Positions 45,681 to 58,966 of a DNA stretch of 64,000 nt are shown here, in pieces. This DNA is from Volvox africanus (Eukaryota; Chlorophyta; Chlorophyceae; Chlamydomonadales; Volvocaceae). The stretch's first letter is position 1. Every line of letters starts with the position of its first letter. The translations under genes and the position numbers were made by a program. Below the pieces are notes generated by a model. It was given only the letters and a program-made list of their open reading frames with translations, did not search any database and was not told where the DNA came from. Location of the stretch: positions 2,604,001 through 2,668,000 of the forward strand of contig BSDZ01000003.1 of the NCBI GenBank assembly GCA_030268105.1. Direction: 5' to 3'.

Positions 45681-48600
45681 ATGTTCCTTTACTCTCTCAC
45701 TCTTAGCCGGGCTTCTGGAATACAGGTATGGATGCAGTGCCCCGTTCTTTCGCCACCGCTTGAACAAGTTACTCTTTGGACATTTGTAAAGCCGTGCTAG
45801 ACAATAAGTGTGTAAACCAAGAAGTAATATTGCAAAGCCATGGACTGACTTTGGCGGCTGGGCTCTGCAGAGTGCCGTTTATGGCAATTTCTCGGCGCCG
45901 AAGGCGCAAGAGGTCGTGATTTCCCGAGGGAAAATTCTGGAGCTGCTGAGACCCAATGAGAATGGAAAGATGCAAACCGTCGTTGCGACAGAGGTGTTCG
46001 GCTGCATTCGTTCCATGGCGGCAGTCCGCCTTACTGGCTCCAACCTGGACCACCTGGTTGTGGGTTCGGACTCCGGCAGAATCATCCTCTTGAAGTTCAA
46101 TAAGGATAAGAGTATTTGGGTAAAGGTGCATCAGGAGACTTTCGGGAGATCTGGATGCCGGCGTATCGTGCCGGGCCAGTACATCGCCGTTGACCCAAAG
46201 GGCCGAGCATGCATGATTGGCGCTGTAGAGAAGCAGAAGTTCGTCTACGTGCTGAATCGTGATGCTGCAGCAAACTTAACGATCTCATCACCTCTGGAAG
46301 CGCATAAGTCTCACCATGTCACCTTCAGTGTTTGCGGGATGGACTGTGGGTTTGACAACCCAATCTTCGCCGCCATTGAGCTGGATTACTCAGAGGCAGA
46401 TCAGGTATGGAAAATACTTAGCGTCGGGGACGGGGAAAGGAGAGGGTTGTGAGGGACCCGTGGGACACTTGTAAACGGGTGCCTTTCTTTCACGGCATGG
46501 TTGGTAAGAAACGGTTTGGACGGGTATATACTTATCATAATTCGATGACTGCTTCTGTATTTGCGGCCAAGACGTAGTACTATCGATAGGAAATGTTACC
46601 GTAGAGTTTATTGTGTCAGAGCTGTGAGCGTCAGGGGGCATATACGTGCGGGAACGGACTTTCCGACTGCGACATCAGGAAAGCACGACCCGAAAATGTT
46701 TGAACAAAGATTCTTGCTACGTTATGGAGACACATGAAGTGCCGCATTCATTACATCTATTGCACGCGTTCAGAAGCCAGCTGGGCTGCACGCTTTCTTT
46801 GCAGACCGGTGGTGGGCGGATACAGCCATGGTGATTGGATCATGCTGGGAAAGATGGCAAGTGGCTGTCTCGTTGCTGAGTGTTTTGTTTCTGGTCGAGC
46901 CCTAACCAGGACCCCACGGGCGAGGCGGCATCCATGGCCCAGAAGCACCTGACCTTCTACGAAATGGACCTTGGCCTCAATAATGTGGTTCGCAAATGGA
47001 CTGGCGCCATTGACAACGGTGCCAATCTACTGATTGCAGTCCCCGGGGGTGCGGATGGCCCGGGGGGTGTTCTGGTTTGCGCGGAGAACTTCATAATTTA
47101 CAAGAACCAGGTGCGTCGACGTGCGTTCATTGCTGCATGAGTGCAAGCAAGGTAAGGGTATGCTTGTAAATATATAGATGGGGGGTGCAACGGCTAACAG
47201 ACAGACTTAAGTTCGATATTCCGTTTAGCTGGAGGTTGGGATCTGCCGAAACCAGGTAACACCTATTGCCTTGTGGAGGGGGTCGTTGAACTGTGATACG
47301 TTTCTTAGATTGGTTGCTGATGCGTTTGGCATTGAAACGTATTAGCTCTCAAGATCACGAAGAGCTAAACAGCAGGCTAATCGAAGATGAATGACAGCTG
47401 CAAGGTGTCCTGGGATCGATGTTCATTGTCGGCGCTGATGGGCTGGTGTATAGTTACTGAACTGAGTCAGTACATCGCAATTTGGCATGTTGCCGCATTT
47501 GTTTATCGTCCGGTAATGGCAGCTGTTCATTTGAATTCTGCTAGCCCAGGCCTAATGCAAACTGAAAATTCTCTCTGGCCGCATCGCAGCCTGACGTATT
47601 TCCCGCATGCAACGCGCAGCGCCAGGTGTTACTCATTGCTAGCCAGGTGTTCGCGTGACCGTTGTATCTGATCCTGTTGATTGGTTTTGACAGGACCACG
47701 AGGAAGTACGGGCCGTGATCCCCCGTCGCAGCGATTTGCCGGGCGACCGTGGCGTGCTCATTATCAGCTATGCAACCCATAAAAAGAAGGCCTACTCGTT
47801 CTTCCTTGTGCAGGTGAGTGTCTTGGTTGCAAGGTCCGGGGCGGGGAGTACAGGGTTGTACAATTTGGCGGTGGCACTGGCCTTACGTGGCCAGCAGTAA
47901 GACGTCTAGCACCCGCTTATCACTGTTTCAGGGGGAACTGGCATATTGTGGATTTCCGTTTGTGATTGAGCATCCCCTGGAGCTGCACATGCACGGCAAC
48001 AAACTGGGACTTTGATATCATGCCGATCTTGATTCCATCTTGCGTCCCACCTAGAGCGAGTACGGTGACATTTACAAGGTGACCCTAGCGTACGAGGGCG
48101 AACTGGTGACGGAGCTGAAAATCAAGTACTTTGATACCATTCCGCCATGCACTTCAATCGCCGTGCTGAAGACTGGCTTCCTGTTCGCGGCAAGCGAATA
48201 TGGGAACCACGCGCTTTACCAATTTGTGGTGCGTAGGTATCGAGGCCAAATCGTTGGTTGTAGCGAGCTGGCTATGGGATCCTTATGGGTAAAATTGACA
48301 CGCTTTGCTGTGATTGCCATCGGGCAGGCCAAGGTATCCAGAATTTTATGCAGTTCTTTTGACGTCCACTTGCGTGTCAGCGGGTGGCTGCAGCACGAGC
48401 CAATGCCGATGTTAAAACGCGGCAACATTAGCAGTGAGTCGGAGTTATACAGCCGACTACGTCTGCATACAGTGTATGGCCATATGTCCACCGTCGCCGT
48501 TAAGTTAGCGAAGTTGTCCTCGTTATGAGCACTAGCTAATTATTCACCAAGCCATCCCACGCCTCCGTATCCTTGTTTTCGTTGTTTGCGATGGAAGTAT

Positions 48601-51600
48601 CTTTCCGCTCTATCCCTTTCCGGCATCTTGACAAGTTCTCACGTCCTCGTGTGCAACTTGCCCCCCCGTCCGCACGTATTTGGAACACCCACCTGTCTTA
48701 TGTGACAGGGCACGGGTGAGGACGATGAGGATATGGAAAGCAGCAGCGCGACATTGGTTCAGACGGACGAAGGCTTCCAGCCGGTCTTCTTTGAGCCCCG
48801 GCCTCTGAAGAATTTGCTGCTTATTGACGAAATGGCCTCGCTTATGCCGATTACGGACATGAAGGTACCGTGGCTGTGGTCACGGACCGTACGGGACATG
48901 GAGCTTTTCATGCGTACGATGTTTGAAGGGCAGTTCTATACATTATATCTGCACTGTGAACGGCGGCGCGATTTTGAGTCACCTGCATGGCCCTTCAACG
49001 GTCACCGGCATGCGTGCTGGTCACAACCAACATGGCTCTTCTTCCCCGCCTTTTGACGTTTGCTGCTTCTCTGTTCCAATTGCATTCGCGGGAACCCCCA
49101 ACATCTAGTTTGTTTGGAGTCTGGCCAGTTGTTCATTCCCTCAATTAGCGTCCCAGCCTGCGGACCGGCGTCGCAGCATGAAAGGGTCCGCAGCTCGCAC
49201 CCACTTTCTTGATCTCCGCATCTTTGATGCCACACATACGTACTTCTGCCATCCAGGTTGCGAACCTGCTGAATGAAGAAATCCCCCAAGTCTACGCTCT
49301 GTGTGGACGCGGCCCGCGTGCCTCGCTCTCAGTTCTGCGCCCTGGCCTGGCGGTGACAGAGCTGGCGGTCAGCCCTCTGCCCGGCGCACCAACAGCCGTG
49401 TGGACGGTGCGCCGCAACGCCACCGACGAATTTGACGCCTTCATTGTGGTGTCCTTCGCGAATGCCACGCTGGTGCGTGCATGGGAAGAGTACAGCGAGG
49501 GGACTAAGGGCTGATAGAGTCAGGGTAACTGGAAACTCACAAGCATGATGGAGGCATGTTGTCTTCCTCGCTTGAAGCTTTCTCCTAAAGCTTCATTCTC
49601 GTGTTCAATCTTGTCTGTTGGCGCTCAGGTGTTCAGCATCGGCGAGGAGGTTAAGGAGACAAACGAGAGTGGGTTCTTGGGCACTGTCCCCACCCTACAC
49701 ACGCAGCTGCTGGCCGACAACTCGATGCTGCAGGCAAGTACTCGATGATCTTAAGAATGCGTAAATACGTACATGCCTGACCGCGTCTTTAGGAAAGTAT
49801 GTTGCCAGCCCATTACAACTGACGGGGTTGTTTGTAAAACGGGACAGAACGGCCTGCGCTATCCATTTCGCTCGCAGGTATACCCCGGCGGCCTGCGCCA
49901 TATCAAGCCGGACCGCCGCATTAATGAGTGGAAGGTACCTGGGCGCCGCAATATCAAGGCAGCAGCTTCCAACGAGAAACAGGTGCTGCGCTTGCTGCTA
50001 TGCTAGCTATGGGATTCTGATTTGGGGCTTAAGGTGGACTACATAGGGAGAAGGGGGCTATGCATAGGCAACAGTGTGTGCGGGATATGAATGCTTCATA
50101 CGGGCCTCATGCTTGGTACTGCTACGGCCTACAGTATTCATTGTGGGCTCACGCTAGAGTGCTGAAGCGTGGCCGAGCACTTGTTTTCATTGCATTTCCC
50201 GCGGGAATGCCGGTGAGTTGTAAATCTCAGCTTACTGACGTTGCCGTTGTCCGGGCACCAGAGCCGCCGGTATGACATCTCTGCGCCAGGCCAGTCCCAT
50301 TAAGTTCTCGCTTAAATGTCCTTCAAGTTCACATGAATCTTTGAACAAAAATGACGTCGCACGCATCCCTCACTACACATGGTCCTCATCAACGTGCGCA
50401 GGTGGCAATTGCTCTTCAGGGCGGCGAGGTGACTGTATTTGAGCTGGAGGTGGGCACGGGTCTACTGGTGGAGGCCGAAAAGCGTGACCTGGGCGAGGAC
50501 GTGTCCTGTTTGGAGATTCCGCCAGTGCCGGAGGGACTGGTCCGCTCGTCCTTCCTGGCGGTTGGCACCTACGATCAGACCGTCCGGGTGCTGTCCTTAG
50601 ATCCCGGGCAGGGCCTCAAGAACCTTTCCATGCAGGTCAGAGGGCTATTTGTGGACAGGCAGGGTAAGGGTTGGGGACAGGTTATGGGAACGGAGGCCTT
50701 GGCACTCAGCATGCTGGTATCTGTCCTTACCTAGATGAAAACTGTTTTCATTGCTGCATGTCCGCATGTTCTTAGGGGAAATGATAACACCATTACAGAT
50801 TACAAAACAATATATTTTTCCTACCTTTATTACGCGTACATTTTAACCACATGACATGGAGCCCGATCCGTGATCCAGCTATCTTTGGTTAGGTCCGAAC
50901 CAGACCCAACTCACATTGGTCTTAAGTACTTTCCGCGCCTGCTGCTGATTTTCCCTACCCCGCCCTATCACTGTCAGGCATTGAATTCGGTGCCTGAGAG
51001 TATCCTCATGCTCTACAACTCGAATCCGAGTTCAGAACGTGCCATCGAAGGCGGGCTATTCCTGCACGTAGGGCTGCAGAATGGCATTCTTATCCGGTCC
51101 GAGGTAGACCGCGTCAGTGGACAGCTCACCGACAGTCGCACGCGCTTCTTGGGTACAAAGCCGCCCAAATTGTTTTCGGCTGCAGTACGCGGCACCCGCT
51201 GTATGCTGGCGCTGTCGAGTCGCCCTTGGCTTGGTTATAACGACCAGGGCAGGTTTAACTTGTCTCCGCTCTCGTATGAAGCGCTGGACTACGCGTCAGG
51301 TGGGAGTGCGGTCGCTTAGCCGGCTGGTCACGGAGGGAGGGATACGTGTGGTCTGGCTGTGCCCAAGGTTACAAAAGGAAGTGCGTTTGTATAATGGTGA
51401 TGAGATTGACCTAGCGGTCCGCTCGGTTACCAACTGGAAGATTTTTTGTTCAGATGGGGGCTTCCCCAGAAAGCCGAAGTTTGAATGTATGCGCCCACGT
51501 CACATGCCCCTGCTTACGTTGCGGCGTTTATCCCGACGCCCAGCAACAGAAGACTCCACCAAAGGGTTGTATGTTGTACCATCCTTCCGTTGCAGGCTTT

Positions 51601-54407
51601 GCGTCGGATCAGTGCCCCGAGGGTTTCGTGGCTGTGGTGAAGAGCACGTTGCGCATTTTGGCCGTAGAGAATGTAGGCGATGCTTTCAATACCCAGGTGA
51701 GGTTAGGGGTCAGGATGGGGTCGATCCTTGTAAGGGGTGAGACGGCGTTGCCGGCGTCCTGTGGGCGGTCCAGCGGATGATGCGGATGGCAAGGAAAGAT
51801 TGTCCTCGTTATTTGGTGCTGCAGTTCATAGCTCTTAAAATGCTTTCCCCTTTCCCCAGGCCTGCCGGCTACGCTACACGCCCCGGCGCCTGCTGATCCA
51901 CCCGGAAACCAAGCTACTTTTGATCGCTGAATCGGACCATGCAGCCATTCCTTTGGCGGACAGGGAGGATTTGCAGGCCAAGCTGGCTGCGCTGTCAGAG
52001 GAGGAGGGCGGCCCCATGCAGGTAGGGAGGAAATTTTTCAATCTGCCTGAAGATTTGTGACTTCCGATGACCAAATTCGCTGCTACATATACAATTACCC
52101 TCCCTCCCAGGGTGTGGAGTTCAATGATGAGCTTGCCGCCCTGGAAGAGCAGTTCGGGGCACCGAAAGGACAACCCGGTCAATGGGCAGGCTGCCTGCGC
52201 CTTGTGGACCCCGCCACCCTGTCCACCGTGTTCGTCACGGAGATAGACAATAACGAGGCGCTAGTGTCCATGGCGTTGGTGGATCTGGCGCCCCCAGGGG
52301 CCCAGGGCGGAGGTGGCACGGAGAAGCTGTTGGTGGTGGGATGTGCCAAGGCTTTGAGATACATGCCAACCGACTGCGAGGGTGAGTCGGGTTTAATCGG
52401 TTGGAGGGTCGAACCTTCGTAAATGTATATCATTGGAATTATAGTGACAAGCCCATCGACCAAGGGGAGCCTGCGCGCAATTCGCTAGGGAGGCCGGGTG
52501 AGGCATAAAGCTACGCAGTACATTGTCATTACGCTGCAGACCCCTTCCATGTTGCAATCCCACATCCCTCATATTTCGCTTTTCTGGTGGGGAACTTGAT
52601 TCGACCTTCCTCAGTTGGCCCCGGTTAATGCATCGCATATGAACTCAAGTGTTAGGGTATATCCCATCTGTCGCGTGACACAGTTCGGACGACTTCCCAT
52701 TCTGGGATTTGAGGAAATCAAGCCCCTATATGCTCGGGTCGACGACAACGGCCTAAAGGTTTTTCTGCTATTTCCTTCGGCCTGTCAACTCTCGCTTTGC
52801 ATGAACATGGACTGGCGCAGCTTTGGAGTATACCGAATAAGCCTTTGGTCTTTCATCGCTTGAGAACTTTTGTCCCGCCCCTCATTCTTCTATCTGCATT
52901 TGCATGCTTGCGGTCTGTTCAGCTGCCTACATCCGCGTGTACCGGCTGGTGGACGGCGGCAAGCGTCTTGAGCTTGTGCACAAGACGGCTGTGGACGGAG
53001 GGGTGCCAGGGGCTCTATGCGGCTTCAAAGGGAGACTGCTGGCAGGCGTGGGGCCCACGCTGCGGCTTTACGATATGGGCAAGAAAAAGCTTCTGCGGAA
53101 GTGCGAGTACAACAGGTTAGAGAGCTGTTTCAACGCTTTGATAGGCGGTTGCACCAGGTTGCTGTGCAGGTTCTCATTGGAACGTCAACCTGGTGCTCGA
53201 CATTGAGTTGTAGTAGGGGCAGGGGAGGTCGCTGGGTTTGCTTGGGGTAAGGGAGGTAGGCTGAGAGGTAAGGGGGCGGAAGGACTGTCTGGAAAATGTC
53301 TGACATATACCCTTATCAATAAGGTGTTGATGAACTCGGTGATTTTAACAGACAAGGAAAAGATACCTATCTTTTGTCCTGCCCACCAGTCCTTATGCTC
53401 AATATCAGTTTCGCGGGTTGCGGTACATCCCGACACTGACGGCCTCCCCACCTGTCCGGTCTTAGTCCTAGCTCCTTTCCATTGACTCGTCCACTACCCC
53501 GCTGCTGGGCCGCTGCCTACAGACTTCCACACCAGATCATGAACATCACAGTACAAGGTCCACGCATCTACGTGGGTGACGCGCAGGAGTCGGTGCATAT
53601 GATGCGCTATAAGAAGGCCGATAACGCGTTCTATATCTTCGCGGATGATATCGCGCCACGCTACCTGACAAGCTTGTTGCCTCTAGACTACGATACAGTA
53701 GCGGCGGGGGACAAGTTCGGGAATGTGGTCATCTTACGGCTGCCCCGGGAGGCATCACAACAGGTGGAGGATGACCCCACGGGTGGCAAGATGGCGGCTG
53801 CTAGCGGCAGGCTCAACGGCGCCCCGCACAAGCTGGAGGAAGTTGTCAAGTTTCACATTGGCGATACCATTACCTCGCTGCAGCGAGCAGAAATGCAGGC
53901 CGGCGGGCAAGAAGTGCTCTTATACAGCACCGTGATGGGCGCCATCGGGGTATTGTACCCCTTCACGAACCGTGAAGATGTTGACTTCTTTGGGCATCTA
54001 GAGATGCATTTGCGGCAGGAGCACCCGCCGCTGTGCGGGCGCGACCATCTGGCCTTTCGTTCCTCGTATTTCCCCGTTCGGAATTGTGTGGACGGGGACC
54101 TTTGTGGCCAGTACGCATCGGTGAGTGCAGGCATGCCGGACACCTATAGTGTATTTTTTGAAATGCTAGATAAAGAGTTGACGTGCACATGGAGTGGCGA
54201 TGGCATTTGGAGTGATGGCCAGTCGGCCCCGTGCTTCTTGTTATCATGTTGCCATTATTTACCCCCAGCAAAGCCCGACTCTCTTTTCACAATCCTATCA
54301 TCCCGCAGATTCCGGCTAAGAAGCAACAAATGATCGCGGAGGCCATGGACCGGACGCCAGGAGAGATGCTGAAGAAGCTGGAGGATATTCGAAACAAGAT
54401 CTTGTAG
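45681..54407 (+). CDS. SF3B3: splicing factor 3B subunit 3 (SAP130/Rse1)
   Basis: Subunit of the U2 snRNP SF3b complex that supports branch-point recognition. Exons: 45681-45725, 45871-46404, 46910-47110, 47694-47813, 48055-48228, 48709-48864, 49257-49472, 49629-49733, 49878-49982, 50402-50635, 50978-51299, 51596-51696, 51860-52021, 52111-52381, 52923-53115, 53523-54120, 54309-54407. Total 3636 nt, 1211 aa; animal SF3B3 is 1217 aa. Landmarks: [15 protein letters not shown] start; [104 protein letters not shown]; and [21 protein letters not shown] in the CPSF_A domain. It is predicted to form three beta-propellers. The intron at 49734-49877 has a GC donor. The gene appears intact. Confidence 0.98.
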
Positions 54408-54770
54408 GCTAATGGACATATCCTTAACTGAAAGCTCTTGTTTGCATACATCAGGTTACGTGCTGAGGCGTTGCACGCCCAGGCTCTTTTCAGCTCGTTA
54501 GGAATAGGTGTTAGTCCTTTTCGATGAGTCAAACTTGTGAAAACGGATGTAGAGGGATTGATTGACATGCGCAACGGCCGTATGTTGAGGAAGCACTGTG
54601 TGTGAGGAAGCACTCTTGAGGAAGCTCCTGTTGCCACGCATCAGCAGCGCCAGAAGTTTTCAGGCGGCTAGATGCACTTGACGGTGCGTACACTTAAACC
54701 AGAAAAACACTAGGTCCATGCAGCTCGTGAGTCCCATTCAACGTACATTTCTTTCAAATAGAATTGTCAC

Positions 54771-55093
54771 CACGGCTTTTCTCCCAGCAGGCATCCAGCC
54801 CGTTAACAACTTTGCACTGTTTACCAGACGTGGTACACTTGCAACGCACTAGCTTGTTTGCAAAAGCTGCTGTCTGCCATAAAGAGCAAGGAGCAGGTGC
54901 AAGAAGAGAGGGATCGAATACGCAATCGTATTCACATGTTCCGTGCCTGTCATAAAAGTATAATAGACAGTCATCTGCTCCGGGTATCGGGAACTGAATG
55001 ATGTTGGCTCCTGTTTTTATTGCCCACCTGCCGCTTCCCTTGGGAAACATTGCAGAGGTGTAGAAATGGATGCCTGCTGGGAGAAAAGCCGTC
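54771..55093. repeat. 26-27-bp inverted repeat around a ~270-bp interior
   Basis: The arm at 54771-54797 (central word CTTTTCTCCCAGCAGGCATC) reappears as its reverse complement at 55067-55093, essentially perfectly. The interior carries the Cys-rich minus-strand frame. It could be the termini of a small non-autonomous transposon or a rearranged duplication. No target-site duplication was obvious. Confidence 0.75.
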
Positions 55094-55454
55094 TGCTACT
55101 CCGGGTGCCATTATTATTTGGACGTTGGATGGGACTCACCAGCTGCATGGACGTAGTTTTTTCTGTTCGACCACTCCTGGAACTTTTGGCCTTGCTGTTT
55201 AACCCAGTTTCTTTGCGGATATGATCAGCAAAGGTCCCGTGGTGTTCCACGTTAGAAAAAATTGTAAAGTAGCTTCAATTCCGAATTAGAACACCTGTAC
55301 TGAGGAGTGATGAAAGTTTGTTCAGAAAAGTATGTTGAGCAAATGAGAGCCCTCGATAGTGTTCAATGTTACGAAGAACAGTTACGAAGAACATGCATTC
55401 ATTCTGATTGCAGAGCAAACGTTCAAGTTGAATGATAACAGGGGCTACAGCAGC

Positions 55455-55980
55455 AGGTTACCTGAAAAGTTGGGCCAGATTGTGTCTGCGGATGGATTGG
55501 TTAGAAGAGTACGGGGTGCTCCAAATGTGCTTTCCCCTCGATCAGGTGATGTTCCTTTGGAACAGAAGTACAGAGTACTTGTACCACAAAGCATTAGTAG
55601 TAGTAATTTCTCCATAACTGGCTACGCAACATGTAAAATTTCTTCCAATTCAAATCGGAAATCGGTGCGCATCTCGCCAACGTGAGGGCAGATGGGAGGT
55701 TGTAGGCTGGCGCTGATGCGCACAATGCAAAACCGGAACACAAGGTCTTTAGTACGATGCGACGTTAATTCAGTATTATTCATGGTTTCCAATCTGTGTT
55801 GTTAAGATGAACCCACTTTACTGAAGGCTGCGCGATTCGAAATTGGCGGAAATTACTTTGTACTTCTGTCCTTAAGGAACATCACCTGATCGAGAGGAAA
55901 GCACTTTTGAAGCAACCCGTACTCTTCTAACCGATCCATTCCGCAGACACAATCTGGCCCGAAATTTCGACACGGGAAGT
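55455..55980. repeat. ~120-bp imperfect inverted repeat with protease-like coding remnant
   Basis: 55455-55575 and 55855-55980 are reverse complements over about 120 bp with roughly 85% identity by eye, separated by about 280 bp. Both arms encode a related peptide. In the minus-strand arm it reads CGMDRLEEYGLLQKCFPLDQ. The plus-strand arm has WLEEYGVLQ with a one-base gap nearby. A GMD(W/R)L..YG pattern resembles the end of the aspartic protease region of Ty3/gypsy-type pol, so this may be two opposed fragments of a degenerate retrotransposon. Coding assignment is weak; the inverted repeat itself is clear. Confidence 0.7.
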
Positions 55981-56935
55981 TGCACGCGCCGATGCAAAAG
56001 AATCATGATAACGGTGTACAGGATGAATAGCTGGGAAAATCACTATTGTGTCCACGTCTTTTTTCCTCATGGGGAAGAAAACTTGTCAGACATCGTTCGA
56101 ACTTAGACAGTGCTTGGCCCGCTGCATTTTGCTTAATCTTACATAACATCCTTCTGAATTCTTGGATTTTGAGCGTCGCACTCGCAGAGTAGGATAGTCC
56201 AAAATTCTACGTTATCAGCAGAACAAAAGATTTAAGTATGCCTTATTCTCCGGCCGTAATTTTTCGCCCTTACTTTTAACCACCTGAACAGCTAAGTAAA
56301 ACCGACACTCTCCCCCGGAACGCTAATGTAGTTTCAGGTGTTTCCATTCCAAATGTAGAGTAAGAACTGAAAAAATCGTCATAAACAAGACCAGCCAAAT
56401 TCCCCAATGAGCACATTTTGGCCATTCCCTTCAGTGCAAAAACCCTAATTCAGTTAAAATTGACTCTACACGGACAACGAAAATGCTGTGATTATACTTG
56501 ATATCTAAACTTGGAACTGCGTACTAATCCGAAGCGAAAGGCACGTTCGCGCAAAGGCGCTTTGACGTGACTAGTGAAGCCCGCATTAATATGTAATTAT
56601 AATGTATTAGTGAGGCAGCGATTAATTTTAGTAAAACCCTTGGCATCCGCGACGGCATACATAGTCGCGCGCTATTCAAGCTGCTGCCCTTGCACAGTTA
56701 AGGGCTCAATGCGCAGCCGGACACTAGCGCTTGGTGCAAAGTGACGATGTACCTTCTGGCAGTATGTACTAAAACATTTGCTGCTCGGAACTGGAAGGTC
56801 ACATACTTAAGGGTTTGCACAAAACATGCATACTAAGGCAAGCTATGTACACGGGTTGCTCCAGCCAAAATGGGTGACCAAGCAACTCATATCTTGCATC
56901 ATTCGCAATTGCTGCCACAAAAACTTGCCGCCACC

Positions 56936-58966
<2,031 letters not shown>

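Larger units (their letters stand above)
54408..56935. other. intergenic region with inverted repeats and retroelement-like remnants
   Basis: Between the SF3B3 3' end (+) and the CDKB 3' end (-). It is AT-richer than the flanking exons and contains two inverted-repeat pairs (listed separately). It must also hold both 3' UTRs. No intact gene was found; a Cys-rich minus frame at about 54754-55050 is unassigned. Confidence 0.6.
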
